NCBI GenBank assembly: GCA_964410105.1
Contig: CAYPFY010000027.1
Location: 1 to 42,597, forward strand
Reading direction: 5' to 3'
DNA from: CAYPFY01 sp964410105
Lineage (GTDB): Bacteria > Bacteroidota > Ignavibacteria > UBA10030 > SZUA-254
Length of the DNA: 42,597 bases
Below are positions 33,666-41,878 of this stretch, in pieces. The translations under genes and the position numbers were made by a program. Position 1 is the first letter of the stretch. Every line of letters starts with the position of its first letter. The notes beneath the pieces were generated by a model that was not told the origin of the DNA, did not search any database, and was given only the letters and a program-made list of their open reading frames with translations.

Positions 33666-35534
33666 ATGAAGCTTCTCGACAGTACCGTATTGATCGCGCT
33701 AGCCCTTGCAAGCACTTCTTCCCTCTCTCAGGTGAACTCCTGGGAACAGACGAACGAGGGATTTGATGGAGGGGCGGTTTTTGCGCTAGCAGTGGACCCT
33801 CGCGCTAATACTATTTATGCTGGCGTAGGAAGTGGAGTCCTTCGATCAACAGATTATGGGGAAAACTGGATCCACATGAATAGCGGCCTAACGAACGCTG
33901 GCGTCCGATCGATCGCAGTTGATTCTGATGGAACTGTTTTTGTTGGAACCCAAGGGGGTGGCGTGTTTCGATCGATGGATAATGGTGTCCATTGGGAACA
34001 GATCAACGTTGGACTGACTGTTAAAAATGTCTGGTGCTTGGCAATCGGTTCAACTGGCCAGATTCTTGCCGGGGTTGAGGGTGGTCATGTTCTCAGCCCA
34101 AATGGAAGCGGCGTTTTCCAATCTACCGATCATGGCAATACCTGGACGAGGTTCGGGCTAAATTCAGGTTTATCAAACGCTGATGTTCAATGTTTGGCAC
34201 TCAATGCAAGAGGTGATATTTTTGTGGGATCGGATGGCATTTATCGCTCTGCAGATCATGGAAATCATTGGACAAAAATAGATACAAGTGCGATGTATTT
34301 TTACGTTACCGCACTCGTTTTCAATTCTCAGGGATATCTACTAGCAATCTCCGCAGGACCTCCGTTTCTATCAAGAGACAATGGAACGACTTGGAGCGAA
34401 CAAACTTCGGACTTAAGAAATGTTTCTGTCACCTCGGTCTTGATCGTCAGAAGTGGACAGCTGTTGGCCGGAACTTATGACGGAAAAATATTTTTGTCTA
34501 CTGATGATGGTATACACTGGTCGGAAGTTTATTCAGATCGAAAGCGACCTCAAATACTCCACCTTGCTGTTACTTCAGATGGCTACGTTTTCGCCGGTAC
34601 TTGGGGGAGCGGAATTCTTCGCACAACCGATAGCGGACGTCATTGGTCACAAGTTCATTCTGGAGCGCCTTATCTAATAGTCTTATCGATGGCGATTGAT
34701 TCCCGGGGACAAATTTTCGCCGGAACAAGGGGCAACGGAATTTTTAGGTCTCCGAGTTCCGGCAGGAACTGGATTCCATCTAGAAGCGGTTTAACGAACT
34801 TGCATGTTTGGTGCATAACCGTCAGTTCGAATTTTGAATTGTTCGCAGGAACTTGGGGTGACGGAATTTTTCGTTCAACCGATCAAGGTTCTAGCTGGCT
34901 TCAAAGTAATATGGGCCTGTCATCCAAAATAGTCTTTTCGCTCCTCAGTACGTCTGAGAATCAACTTTTTGCTGGAACAGCAGGCGGCGGCGTCTTTCGT
35001 TCAACTGACAACGGTAAAACCTGGTCGAAGGCGAACAATGGATTGACAAACAAGAATGTCTTCTCACTCATTATGGATTCCAGGGTTGGTATTCTCGCCG
35101 GCACGAATGCGGGCAGCATCTTCCGCACGACAAATGAAGGAGAGAGCTGGACTAAATTGACAGGCTCGCTTGCTAATTCGGACGTTCGCTCTCTTATAAT
35201 CAATTCACACGGCCATATCTTTGCAGGGACAAATGGAATGTATCGTTCGACGGACAATGGCACGACTTGGTCTCAGATCAACGAAGGCTTGACAAACACT
35301 ATTGTCTTTGCTCTCGCAATTAATTCACAAGACGATATTTTTGCTGGTACTGACGGCGGAGGCGTTTTTCGTACAACTGACGACGGTGCGAGTTGGTCTC
35401 ACATGAATACAGAATTGACAAACACCGCCATCTTGCAGCACTCTTTAGTCATCGATTCATCCGGTTTTCTTTTCGCTGGTACGGAAGGTGGTGGTGTGTT
35501 CCGGAGCACACGTTCAACAGTCAGAGTCAAATAG
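33666..35534 (+). CDS. Exported BNR/two-component-propeller-type repeat protein (cassette gene)
   Basis: This is a 622-aa protein from ATG 33666 (AGGAAAAGG upstream). A signal peptide MKLLDSTVLIALALASTSSLS is followed by about 13-14 repeats of roughly 42 residues with the pattern IFAGT.GGGVFRSTDNGTTW......LTN..V, which predict two propellers. It ends GTEGGGVFRSTRSTVRVK with no T9SS sorting domain, unlike the related gene at 28702. A longer in-frame reading from 33561 lies in the attC-like site and is not likely. A left attC-like end starts 10 bases after the stop. At almost 1.9 kb it is large for a cassette. Confidence 0.83.
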   Translation: MKLLDSTVLIALALASTSSLSQVNSWEQTNEGFDGGAVFALAVDPRANTIYAGVGSGVLRSTDYGENWIHMNSGLTNAGVRSIAVDSDGTVFVGTQGGGVFRSMDNGVHWEQINVGLTVKNVWCLAIGSTGQILAGVEGGHVLSPNGSGVFQSTDHGNTWTRFGLNSGLSNADVQCLALNARGDIFVGSDGIYRSADHGNHWTKIDTSAMYFYVTALVFNSQGYLLAISAGPPFLSRDNGTTWSEQTSDLRNVSVTSVLIVRSGQLLAGTYDGKIFLSTDDGIHWSEVYSDRKRPQILHLAVTSDGYVFAGTWGSGILRTTDSGRHWSQVHSGAPYLIVLSMAIDSRGQIFAGTRGNGIFRSPSSGRNWIPSRSGLTNLHVWCITVSSNFELFAGTWGDGIFRSTDQGSSWLQSNMGLSSKIVFSLLSTSENQLFAGTAGGGVFRSTDNGKTWSKANNGLTNKNVFSLIMDSRVGILAGTNAGSIFRTTNEGESWTKLTGSLANSDVRSLIINSHGHIFAGTNGMYRSTDNGTTWSQINEGLTNTIVFALAINSQDDIFAGTDGGGVFRTTDDGASWSHMNTELTNTAILQHSLVIDSSGFLFAGTEGGGVFRSTRSTVRVK

Positions 35535-35543
35535 AGGGCATCT

Positions 35544-35562
35544 GCACATAACACAGCAAACA
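35544..35562 (+). other. Left half of an attC-like site, interrupted by an IS3 element
   Basis: GCACATAAC at 35544-35552 followed by GCAAACA at 35556-35562 and ACGACACTCC matches the left ends at 37722 and 42512. The IS begins about 33 bases further on. If the IS is removed, the sequence runs into the 49-bp repeat at 36891-36939, giving a site of about 140 bases. Confidence 0.5.
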
Positions 35563-35659
35563 ACGACACTCCCTTTGTTGAAAAGGATTAAGATCTTTAC
35601 CCCGTTTTGTAGACAAGGAGAAAAGCCAGTATCTTCCATAACGAGAGAGAAGAACTGGC

Positions 35660-35962
35660 ATGGATTCAGACAAAAAACGCAGGAGGTACGATCGAGATTT
35701 CAAGCTCAGTGCAGTGAGTCTGGTGGTGAATGGAGGTCGGAGTGTGAGGGAGGTTGCCCGAGAGTTGGGGATCGACCCTAATACGTTATACCACTGGAAG
35801 CGGGAATTGAGCGAGGAGGGGGAGGAAGCATTCCCCGGGAAAGGGCGGCTGAGCGTGCAGGAGGGGGAGCTCAGGCGTCTTCGGCGTGAGTTGGCCGGAG
35901 CGAAAGAGGACCGGGAGATTTTAAAAAAAGCCCTGGCATACTTCTCCAAGCACGGGAAGTGA
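35660..35962 (+). CDS. IS3-family transposase OrfA
   Basis: This is a 100-aa DNA-binding protein with a helix-turn-helix (SVREVARELGIDPNTLYHWK, about residues 28-47) and a C-terminal leucine-zipper-like helix (ELRRLRRELAGAKEDREILK). Seven A residues at 35923-35929, in codons TTA AAA AAA, make a good -1 slippery site; orfB is in the -1 frame, and that frame stays open from there, so an OrfAB fusion transposase is likely made by programmed frameshifting. Confidence 0.9.
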   Translation: MDSDKKRRRYDRDFKLSAVSLVVNGGRSVREVARELGIDPNTLYHWKRELSEEGEEAFPGKGRLSVQEGELRRLRRELAGAKEDREILKKALAYFSKHGK

Positions 35963-36825
35963 GGTATCGCTTCGTGGAAGAGCATCGCAAGCCCTGGAGT
36001 ATCGGTCGGATGTGCCGGCTGTTGAATCTCACCAGGGGCGGATACTATGCGTGGAGAACTCGAGGCGCCAGTGAGCGGGCTGTGGTCAATGAGCTGCTCA
36101 TCGAGGAGATTCGGCGGATCTATGCCGAAGGTCGGGGTGAATACGGAAGCCCGACGATCTGTTCCGCTCTCAAGGAAGAAGGGCATCGGGTGAATCACAA
36201 GCGAATTGCACGATTAATGCGAAACATGGGGTTGCACTCGAAGGTACGAAAGCGCTTCAGGCGGACCACCCGCAGCTGTAAAGCCTGCGATGCCTCGCCC
36301 AATCTCCTCCGGCAGAACTTTTCCACTGACGGGCCGAACCGTGTTTGGCTCTCCGATATCACCTATGTCTGGACTGAGGAGGGCTGGTTGTACCTGACGA
36401 CAGTCGAGGACATGTGGTCCCGGCGGATCGTTGGTCATGCTATCACCGACCATTTGCAGGCGACGGCGGTCATAGGTGCACTCAAGATGGCTCTGATTCG
36501 TCGGGCGGTGACCGCTGGACTGATCTTCCACTCCGACAGTGGAAAACAGTATGCCGATCATCGGGTTCGCAGGCTCCTTTTGGCTCACGGCTTCCGGCAG
36601 AGCATGAGTAGCACAGGCAACTGCTACGACAACGCGATGGCCGAATCGTTCTTTGCGACACTCAATAAAGGGCATGTGTTCTGGGAACAGTTTCTGACGA
36701 AAGAACAAGCGCGCAGAACGAACTTCGAATATCTTGAAGTGTTCTACAACCGGGTGCGCCGCCACTCGTCGCTCGGTTACAAATCACCGGTGGCATTCGA
36801 ACAACAATGGAACGTTCTGGCTTAA
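35959..36825 (+). CDS. IS3-family transposase OrfB (DDE integrase core)
   Basis: This is the 288-aa catalytic part of the transposase, overlapping orfA by 4 bases at a GTG. An HTH_21-like N-terminal segment (YGSPTICSALKEEGHRVNHKR) precedes the DDE core: first Asp in WLSDITYVW, second in IFHSDSGKQYAD (many IS3 members have HSDRGSQY) and Glu in DNAMAESFFATLN. The closing block FYNRVRRHSSLGYKSPVAFE is typical. All catalytic residues are present, so the element may still be active. Confidence 0.93.
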   Translation: MRYRFVEEHRKPWSIGRMCRLLNLTRGGYYAWRTRGASERAVVNELLIEEIRRIYAEGRGEYGSPTICSALKEEGHRVNHKRIARLMRNMGLHSKVRKRFRRTTRSCKACDASPNLLRQNFSTDGPNRVWLSDITYVWTEEGWLYLTTVEDMWSRRIVGHAITDHLQATAVIGALKMALIRRAVTAGLIFHSDSGKQYADHRVRRLLLAHGFRQSMSSTGNCYDNAMAESFFATLNKGHVFWEQFLTKEQARRTNFEYLEVFYNRVRRHSSLGYKSPVAFEQQWNVLA

Positions 36826-36890
36826 CCCGGTGTCCATTCTTCGGGGTAAACTCCAAATACATCACATCTGATTCAGTGAAACCTCGTTGG

Positions 36891-36939
36891 AATCTCATGC
36901 CGAATGGGGATATACGCCATATCTCTGTAAATCAATAGT
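36891..36939 (+). repeat. 49-bp repeat copy 2, just right of the IS3 element
   Basis: It matches 46 of 49 bases of 32369-32417, with the same 7-bp hairpin. It ends at AATAGT and then diverges into CATGCG, one base past the predicted cleavage G. It lies about 40 bases from the IS right end and about 60 bases before the next cassette gene. Confidence 0.6.
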
Positions 36940-36998
36940 CATGCGTGATTGGGTTGCAGCCTTTCAACCGAAAGTGGTGATCTAGCCCCAACCAGAAT

Positions 36999-37673
36999 AT
37001 GAACATCAACGAGCACGAACTCTTACTCGAAAGTTGGGCAGCCCGTCCCCATCATTCCAAGAAAGGATTCGTGAAAGACGGCATAATCGACCCAGCACGG
37101 TGGAACACAACATCGATCAAAGTTCTATTCCTTCTGAAAGAAGCATACCCTGATGAACCCCACAAGGCCACAGATTGGGATTTGCGAATCCTACTCAAAG
37201 AAAATTGGAAAAAGCCGAAAGGTGTTCTTTTTAGGAGGGCAGCATGTTGGGCTTATGCCGCAAAGCACTTTTCAGATCCTATTCAACCACAGCTCCCAGC
37301 GGACGACAACGCGTGGAGCGAAGCCGGGGAGTGTTTGCTCTCAGCCGCAATCGTCAACGTCAAGAAGAGTTGTGGTAAGAACAGCTCAGACTTAGAAGAC
37401 ATCAAGATGCATGCTCAAGTCGATGGTGAATTTCTCAAACGACAAATCGAACTCATTATGCCGAATATCGTCATTTGCGGATACACATGGTTTGCTGTCC
37501 AGCATTTATGGCCAGGAGCAGAAGTACTATACCACCGTTCATATCAAGCCGACAAGAAAGTCTTCATCGATTTTTGGCATCCGGCCAATCGGTATCCAAA
37601 TGATCTGAACTACTACACCCTAACGAGTTTACTGAGGCATCCTGCTGTTGATCAAGCAATCACAAATCGCTGA
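36999..37673 (+). CDS. Cassette protein, possibly with a uracil-DNA-glycosylase-like fold
   Basis: This 224-aa soluble protein is not firmly recognised. IKVLFLLKEAYPDEP (about residues 39-53) looks like the first strand and loop of UDG-superfamily proteins. IMPNIVICGYTWFAVQHLWP (about 153-172) followed by FWHPANRYP near 190 resembles the later strand and the HP motif of that fold. Catalytic residues are not clear, so enzyme activity is only a guess. No ribosome-binding site is obvious before ATG 36999. An attC-like site follows the stop after about 50 bases. Confidence 0.6.
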   Translation: MNINEHELLLESWAARPHHSKKGFVKDGIIDPARWNTTSIKVLFLLKEAYPDEPHKATDWDLRILLKENWKKPKGVLFRRAACWAYAAKHFSDPIQPQLPADDNAWSEAGECLLSAAIVNVKKSCGKNSSDLEDIKMHAQVDGEFLKRQIELIMPNIVICGYTWFAVQHLWPGAEVLYHRSYQADKKVFIDFWHPANRYPNDLNYYTLTSLLRHPAVDQAITNR

Positions 37674-37721
37674 ATCCGAAGAATCCGTGACGGGTTACCC
37701 AAATACCGCAACGCAACGGAC

Positions 37722-37846
37722 GCATAACAGTGGCAACAACGACTCTGGCATGGGCTCGGATGATAAAGCCTACCTCAACGCTTGCGCTCACATGAATGGC
37801 AATTGTAGTTCGCTCGAGCGTTGCGCTGTTGCCAGCGACGTTAGAC
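37722..37846 (+). other. attC-like recombination site
   Basis: Left core GCATAAC at 37722-37728, then arm GGCAACA at 37732-37738. The complementary arm TGTTGCC is at 37827-37833, six bases follow, then GTTAGAC at 37840-37846, an exact GTTRRRY core. A second short pairing, AACG.CTC with GAGCGTT, continues the stem. GTTCGCT occurs inside. Total 125 bases, typical for attC. Confidence 0.68.
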
Positions 37847-37884
37847 GAAATAGTTTTGCACAGTCTCAATGAAAGGACAATCTT

Positions 37885-38559
37885 ATGATTTGGCCGAACC
37901 ATAGTAAACTGACTCGAATCGCTATCTTCATCGACGGTGGTTACTATGATGAGGTGAGCAAGTATTACAAATTCCAACATTCTCGAAGAGCTCGAATATC
38001 GATTAACGGACTGCAGGCGTTCGTTCGCCACAAGGTAGCGGAATGTGAAAAGACTGAGGAAAGCTATTGTCAGATTGTTGAGGCTCACTACTTTCGTGGT
38101 CGTTTTTCCGCGGCCGATGCCAAGGCCGCGGGTAAACTCGGGGATCAGGCCGCGTTCGACGATATTCTGATTCGTGCTGGAGTCGTTCAGCACTACATGC
38201 CACTCAGAACCTACAGAGGCAAGTCGCAGGAAATGGGTATCGATGTATGGCTATCACTTGAAGCTTTTGATCTGGCGGTTCACAAACGATTCGACGTCCT
38301 TGCTCTCATTGGATGTGACGCAGATTATGTTCCGCTGGCCAGAAAACTTAGCGGCATCGGCACCCGTACAATGGTACTTGCGTGGGACTTCGAGTATGAA
38401 TTTCGAGACGACAAGGGAGTAAAGCAGAGGAAGGAGCAACGTACATCTCAAGCACTCATTGAGTCTTGTATCTATCCAGTCATGATGATTCCGCTTATTG
38501 ATGATAGATCTAAGAAGGATGATTCCATAATTAAAGGACTTTTCGTCGATGCCCCATGA
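37885..38559 (+). CDS. NYN-domain (PIN-like) protein (cassette gene)
   Basis: This 224-aa protein has the NYN/LabA-type fold, a PIN-like nuclease domain that often cleaves RNA. It opens with a strand ending in acidic AIFIDGGYY (Asp near 17). The middle GIDVWLSLEAFDLAVHKRFD and then ALIGCDADYVPLARKLSGIG supply the other conserved Asp residues, so the metal site appears complete. ATG 37885 has AAAGGA upstream. It sits between two attC-like sites as a single-gene cassette, next to a HEPN-like cassette. Target RNA and role (defence or toxin) are unknown. Confidence 0.83.
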   Translation: MIWPNHSKLTRIAIFIDGGYYDEVSKYYKFQHSRRARISINGLQAFVRHKVAECEKTEESYCQIVEAHYFRGRFSAADAKAAGKLGDQAAFDDILIRAGVVQHYMPLRTYRGKSQEMGIDVWLSLEAFDLAVHKRFDVLALIGCDADYVPLARKLSGIGTRTMVLAWDFEYEFRDDKGVKQRKEQRTSQALIESCIYPVMMIPLIDDRSKKDDSIIKGLFVDAP

Positions 38560-38573
38560 CTCGATGACGCGCA

Positions 38574-38698
38574 AGACAACGTCGCCTAACATGCAAGAAC
38601 ACGCCGATGGATGAATTACTCTCAGACCGAAAAACACTCACTCAACAGTTTTGCTCACGGCTCTTTCGGCTTCGCCCTCAGGCGAATGAACGTTATAG
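38574..38698 (+). other. attC-like recombination site (less regular)
   Basis: AGACAACG at 38574-38581 can pair with CGTT of CGTTATAG at 38691-38698, and TCGCCT at 38582-38587 pairs perfectly with AGGCGA at 38680-38685. GCCTAAC at 38584-38590 is an exact RYYYAAC core that could alternatively pair with GTTAACC at 38755-38761, making a longer site. The next gene starts at 38795. A small hairpin GGCGG-TTG-CCGCC follows at 38701-38713. Confidence 0.45.
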
Positions 38699-38794
38699 AC
38701 GGCGGTTGCCGCCAATCCCATAGTACGCAAAACTGCTGCGGGTTCTAGTGAGCCGTTAACCGCCCTCCGGCCGCAATCTAAAAAGGACAACTGA

Positions 38795-39466
38795 ATGCCC
38801 ACACAAGAACTCCTTAAAAAACAAATCGATGAGGTGTTTAATGAGTTTCTATCTTTGCGGATGCGTTCAAAATATGACGACATTTCGGACCTTACAGATC
38901 GTGAGGTCGTGCGTTTCAACACTCGTGCTCGTGCACTGGTTCATCGCATCGCTCCTCCCAATTCACCATACGTCAAGCAGTGCGAGGAAATTATCAAGCA
39001 GGGTGGATATCATGGCTACCTAGCGAAACAATTGGCAGGAGTTATAGACTCGCTAAGAGCGGACGTAACAGCGGGTTTTCTACAAACTCAAACAGAATTG
39101 ATACACGGTGATCTGTTCGCAGATTTCCTCGAAATGGCTCAGCATCTACTCGACGAGGGTTATAAGGATGCAGGAGCCGTGATCGCGGGAAGTTCTCTTG
39201 AAGCGCATTTGAGACAGCTTGCAAACAAGGCAGGCGGAGAGCTGGACTCTACACAAAACGGTAGATTTACACCGAAGAAATGTGACAGGCTCAACGCCGA
39301 TCTCGCCAATGCGAACGTCTATTCAAAGCTTGACTTGAAAAATGTTATCGCATGGCTCGATTTGAGAAACAAGTCAGCGCATGGACAATACGATGAATAT
39401 GATGCCGGTCAAGTTGGAATAATGATCGCAGGCATACGAGATTTCATATCTAGGAATCCGGCTTGA
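38795..39466 (+). CDS. HEPN-like helical protein with RxxxxH motif (cassette gene)
   Basis: This 223-aa helical protein has a C-terminal HEPN-like part. GAVIAGSSLEAHLRQLANKAG (about residues 128-148) looks like the first HEPN helix, and RNKSAH at 191-196 is the Rx4-6H motif that forms the RNase site in HEPN toxins and effectors. The N-terminal about 100 residues are of unknown fold. ATG 38795 follows AAAAAGGA. RNase activity is an inference. It is a single-gene cassette beside the NYN cassette, each with its own ribosome-binding site. Confidence 0.7.
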   Translation: MPTQELLKKQIDEVFNEFLSLRMRSKYDDISDLTDREVVRFNTRARALVHRIAPPNSPYVKQCEEIIKQGGYHGYLAKQLAGVIDSLRADVTAGFLQTQTELIHGDLFADFLEMAQHLLDEGYKDAGAVIAGSSLEAHLRQLANKAGGELDSTQNGRFTPKKCDRLNADLANANVYSKLDLKNVIAWLDLRNKSAHGQYDEYDAGQVGIMIAGIRDFISRNPA

Positions 39467-39504
39467 ATGACCTCAAGACGAACTGCCAATGCGCCGGCAT
39501 GGAC

Positions 39505-39650
39505 GCCCAACAAGCAAAATGACGACGCTGGAAGAAAAGGCCAATGAATAAGAATCCTCGCTTAATGTTCTTGTTCGCTGAAATGAGATTTTGAAGGCTC
39601 AAAAAAACATTTCATTATTTGGTAGCACGTCGTGCGCTATTCCGTTGCTG
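39505..39650 (+). other. attC-like recombination site
   Basis: GCCCAAC at 39505-39511 is an exact RYYYAAC left core. ACGACGCT at 39522-39529 pairs with AGCacGTCGT at 39624-39633 with two unpaired bases. The distance from this arm to CAAC on the left and to GTTG (39644) on the right is the same, 10 bases. The right core GTTGCTG departs from GTTRRRY. GTTCGCT occurs inside. Confidence 0.5.
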
Positions 39651-39751
39651 AGTGTAAATAATTCATACAAGAGATTCCCAATGGATCTCAATTATTCATC
39701 ACTACTTCCGATCATTGGTCGGCGGGGAACCATGCCTACGCAAGGAGACGA

Positions 39752-40621
39752 ATGAAAACACAGTGGGGCTTGATTCTAATCCTGATACCTGTGATTCTGT
39801 CTGTCGTCATACTCGCCGCTCTATTCGCATCGTTCGAGAGGAAGCCAGATCGTAGCAGATATCGGACCTTGCCAACCGCTGCCCACCCTCTTGGTTATAG
39901 CATCCATAATGGGATTTTGTCGATGGAGATACAGAATGACACTCCCTTAGATGCCGTTGTCATCGTTATTCGGGTGGATACAAGCGACCAAAATGTTCGT
40001 GATGTTTTCGTACAATCGCACGAAGCTGTTCGGGTGAACGGTTTGGCAGAGGCGAATTACAAGCTTCGGATTACCTACGGTTTGGACTGGGATTCGACTG
40101 CAAAGAAATTCATTGATGAGAATCTTTTTCATGAAACCGATCCATTCTGTTTGAGGTATAGTGAGTGGAGCGAAAACAACATCCGTCACGGTGAATTAAT
40201 GAATGGTCGGATTTCCTTAAGCAAGAGCTTCGGCCTTGATCTCCGGTTACAAGACAATTTTGTCTCTTTATTACTTAACTTTCTATTCTTTGGAATCATA
40301 TTTTCGGTGGGTGTATGGGCGCTACTCTTTCGAATCGTCCCGTACTATCAACAGCGCTATCCTGAATCGAAAATTGCTGAGTTGGCTTCAATATTTTATC
40401 TAAAGAAAGGTATTCTGCTTTCCGTTTTTTTTGTTGGCTTCGACATGTGGCTCATATGCTATGTCCTCGGATTCTCAGGATACCTTGTCTCGGCGGCCTC
40501 ACTGGGGTGCGCATATTTTATTGTAAAGCATCTCGCAAGATTAGTAGGGTTAGACTTTGAGGAGTCACTCGAAGACGAAAAGCATCGCAAGGAAAAAGCC
40601 TTTGATAATTTCTACAGTTGA
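39752..40621 (+). CDS. Hypothetical membrane protein (cassette gene)
   Basis: This is a 289-aa protein from ATG 39752 with AAGGAGA upstream. One N-terminal membrane helix (about residues 6-27) is followed by about 130 residues of extracytoplasmic beta-rich domain (LSMEIQNDTPLDAVVIVIRV). Three more helices follow (about 175-195, 218-238 and 240-260), then a charged cytoplasmic tail EESLEDEKHRKEKAF. I do not recognise the family. An attC-like site begins about 75 bases after it. Confidence 0.7.
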   Translation: MKTQWGLILILIPVILSVVILAALFASFERKPDRSRYRTLPTAAHPLGYSIHNGILSMEIQNDTPLDAVVIVIRVDTSDQNVRDVFVQSHEAVRVNGLAEANYKLRITYGLDWDSTAKKFIDENLFHETDPFCLRYSEWSENNIRHGELMNGRISLSKSFGLDLRLQDNFVSLLLNFLFFGIIFSVGVWALLFRIVPYYQQRYPESKIAELASIFYLKKGILLSVFFVGFDMWLICYVLGFSGYLVSAASLGCAYFIVKHLARLVGLDFEESLEDEKHRKEKAFDNFYS

Positions 40622-40696
40622 ATCCCGGCAGCTCATGGTCAATTATTCTTTGCATATTCTTACAAGCCGCACTGCATGCTCACACAACTCAATATC

Positions 40697-40847
40697 GCAC
40701 AACATGGCAAATAACGTCGCTCCATTTTTTGTGAAATGTAGTGATGGTTGTCGCTCAATACTTCTGTTCGCTCGAATGACAACTGTATGCTCCCAAAAGT
40801 ATTGCCTTACTTGCGGAGACATAATGCGTCATTGTCGCCAGCTAGGA
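40697..40847 (+). other. attC-like recombination site (degenerate right core)
   Basis: Left core GCACAAC at 40697-40703 with arm TGGCAAATAAC at 40705-40715. The right arm GTCATTGTCGCCA at 40828-40840 is complementary apart from a small bulge and one mismatch. The right core position reads GCTAGGA (40841-40847) instead of GTTRRRY. GTTCGCTCGAATG is present inside. The next gene starts directly at the end of the site. Confidence 0.45.
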
Positions 40848-41878
40848 TGACAATGGACTCCTTCAACGAGTACTTCAAACGTCGATCTGCCATTCTAAAG
40901 AGTCTCACCCCGATTATTCAAAAGACGGGTGTTCCACTAATTGCTGCGAAAAACGTGAAGAGTCGACAGGTTCGTCCAGACGATCTCGAGCGGTTTTTCG
41001 AAAACCCTTATTCTAAACGAAAGCCGCGAACGCTAGACTTTGATGAACTGCAAAGCCGATCAGAAAGTTACGATCACCGTTCAATTCTTGACTGCGCGAT
41101 CGATCATTACTTAATCCTCGGCTACAAAGTCTATCAAGGTGGAGTCGGAGTCGCTGGACTCTACACGTTTGCTGATTTCGTCGCGGAGCAGAACCGCCAT
41201 CTTGTGTTCGGAGAATCCCTAACAAGTGTTAGCCTAAAAAAGGCAGGTACTTTGCAAAGGAAGCTACAACTCGCACAGTACGGGAAGTTGTGTTTTATAG
41301 TTCCCTCTTCTGCAATTCAGCTTCACAGTATCACCGAAGACCTTCAGCAAATTTCTCGCAAACACGCTGTCCTTGTCTATTCGGATATTGGATTAGGTCT
41401 ACGGGAAAATCATATCATTGATCTGGACGCCTATCTCTTCTTTTCGAAGTCTGCAACCAATCTCCCTCGGTTGACTGCGCAAATTGAAAGGAAAGCATCT
41501 CTTGTTAAAATTGCTATACAATTCTCTAAGATTCCAGCATCCATCAAAGAAATCGAATTGAAAGAAACTTGGCGGAAGGCCTTCTCACATCATCGGATGT
41601 CAAAAAAAGACTCATTCAAAGTCCCAGCTGGCACAACGATATCCAACAATGGATACCTCCTCAATTTCTTGCCAAGGATGTCCAAAGGTTCACACAGCAA
41701 TAAGAGAGACCTTCTATCAGTCCGTATACTTGGCCGCATAGTGGAGATATCAACTCGAACCAAGTTAGGGCAAGCCGTTTTCAGGGATCGGTTCGGAGCT
41801 TTGTTCAAACGAAGAGGCATTGATCAAGTAATCAAGACATTTATCTCGCAGGCGTCAACGGACTCATCATATGGGTAA
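40847..41878 (+). CDS. Hypothetical cassette protein with a possible nuclease-like core
   Basis: I use ATG 40847 (343 aa); ATG 40853 is equally possible, while the in-frame start at 40748 lies within the attC-like site. The protein is soluble. YTFADFVAEQ, then HLVFGESLTSVSLKKAG and QYGKLCFIVPSS (together about residues 98-165), have the strand order and spacing of PD-(D/E)xK nuclease-like domains, where the second strand usually reads ExK; here it is ESL. The fold is a guess and activity doubtful. The C-terminal half is Lys/Arg-rich. Its stop codon lies inside the next attC-like arm (GGGTAACA). Confidence 0.6.
   Translation: MTMDSFNEYFKRRSAILKSLTPIIQKTGVPLIAAKNVKSRQVRPDDLERFFENPYSKRKPRTLDFDELQSRSESYDHRSILDCAIDHYLILGYKVYQGGVGVAGLYTFADFVAEQNRHLVFGESLTSVSLKKAGTLQRKLQLAQYGKLCFIVPSSAIQLHSITEDLQQISRKHAVLVYSDIGLGLRENHIIDLDAYLFFSKSATNLPRLTAQIERKASLVKIAIQFSKIPASIKEIELKETWRKAFSHHRMSKKDSFKVPAGTTISNNGYLLNFLPRMSKGSHSNKRDLLSVRILGRIVEISTRTKLGQAVFRDRFGALFKRRGIDQVIKTFISQASTDSSYG

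Larger units (their letters stand above)
35596..36850 (+). mobile_element. IS3-family insertion sequence
   Basis: This is an element of about 1.26 kb with overlapping orfA and orfB. Terminal inverted repeats are visible: 35596-35629 and the complement of 36817-36850 share TTTACCCCG at the outside and AAGCCAG at the inside, 23 of 34 bases overall without gaps. Outer ends could extend a few bases. I could not identify a target duplication. orfB ends inside the right repeat. Confidence 0.82.

Noticed and set aside
33666..35534. T9SS sorting domain at the end of the 622-aa propeller
   Set aside because: The protein ends inside a repeat with STRSTVRVK and has no YPNPFN motif or sorting-domain pattern.
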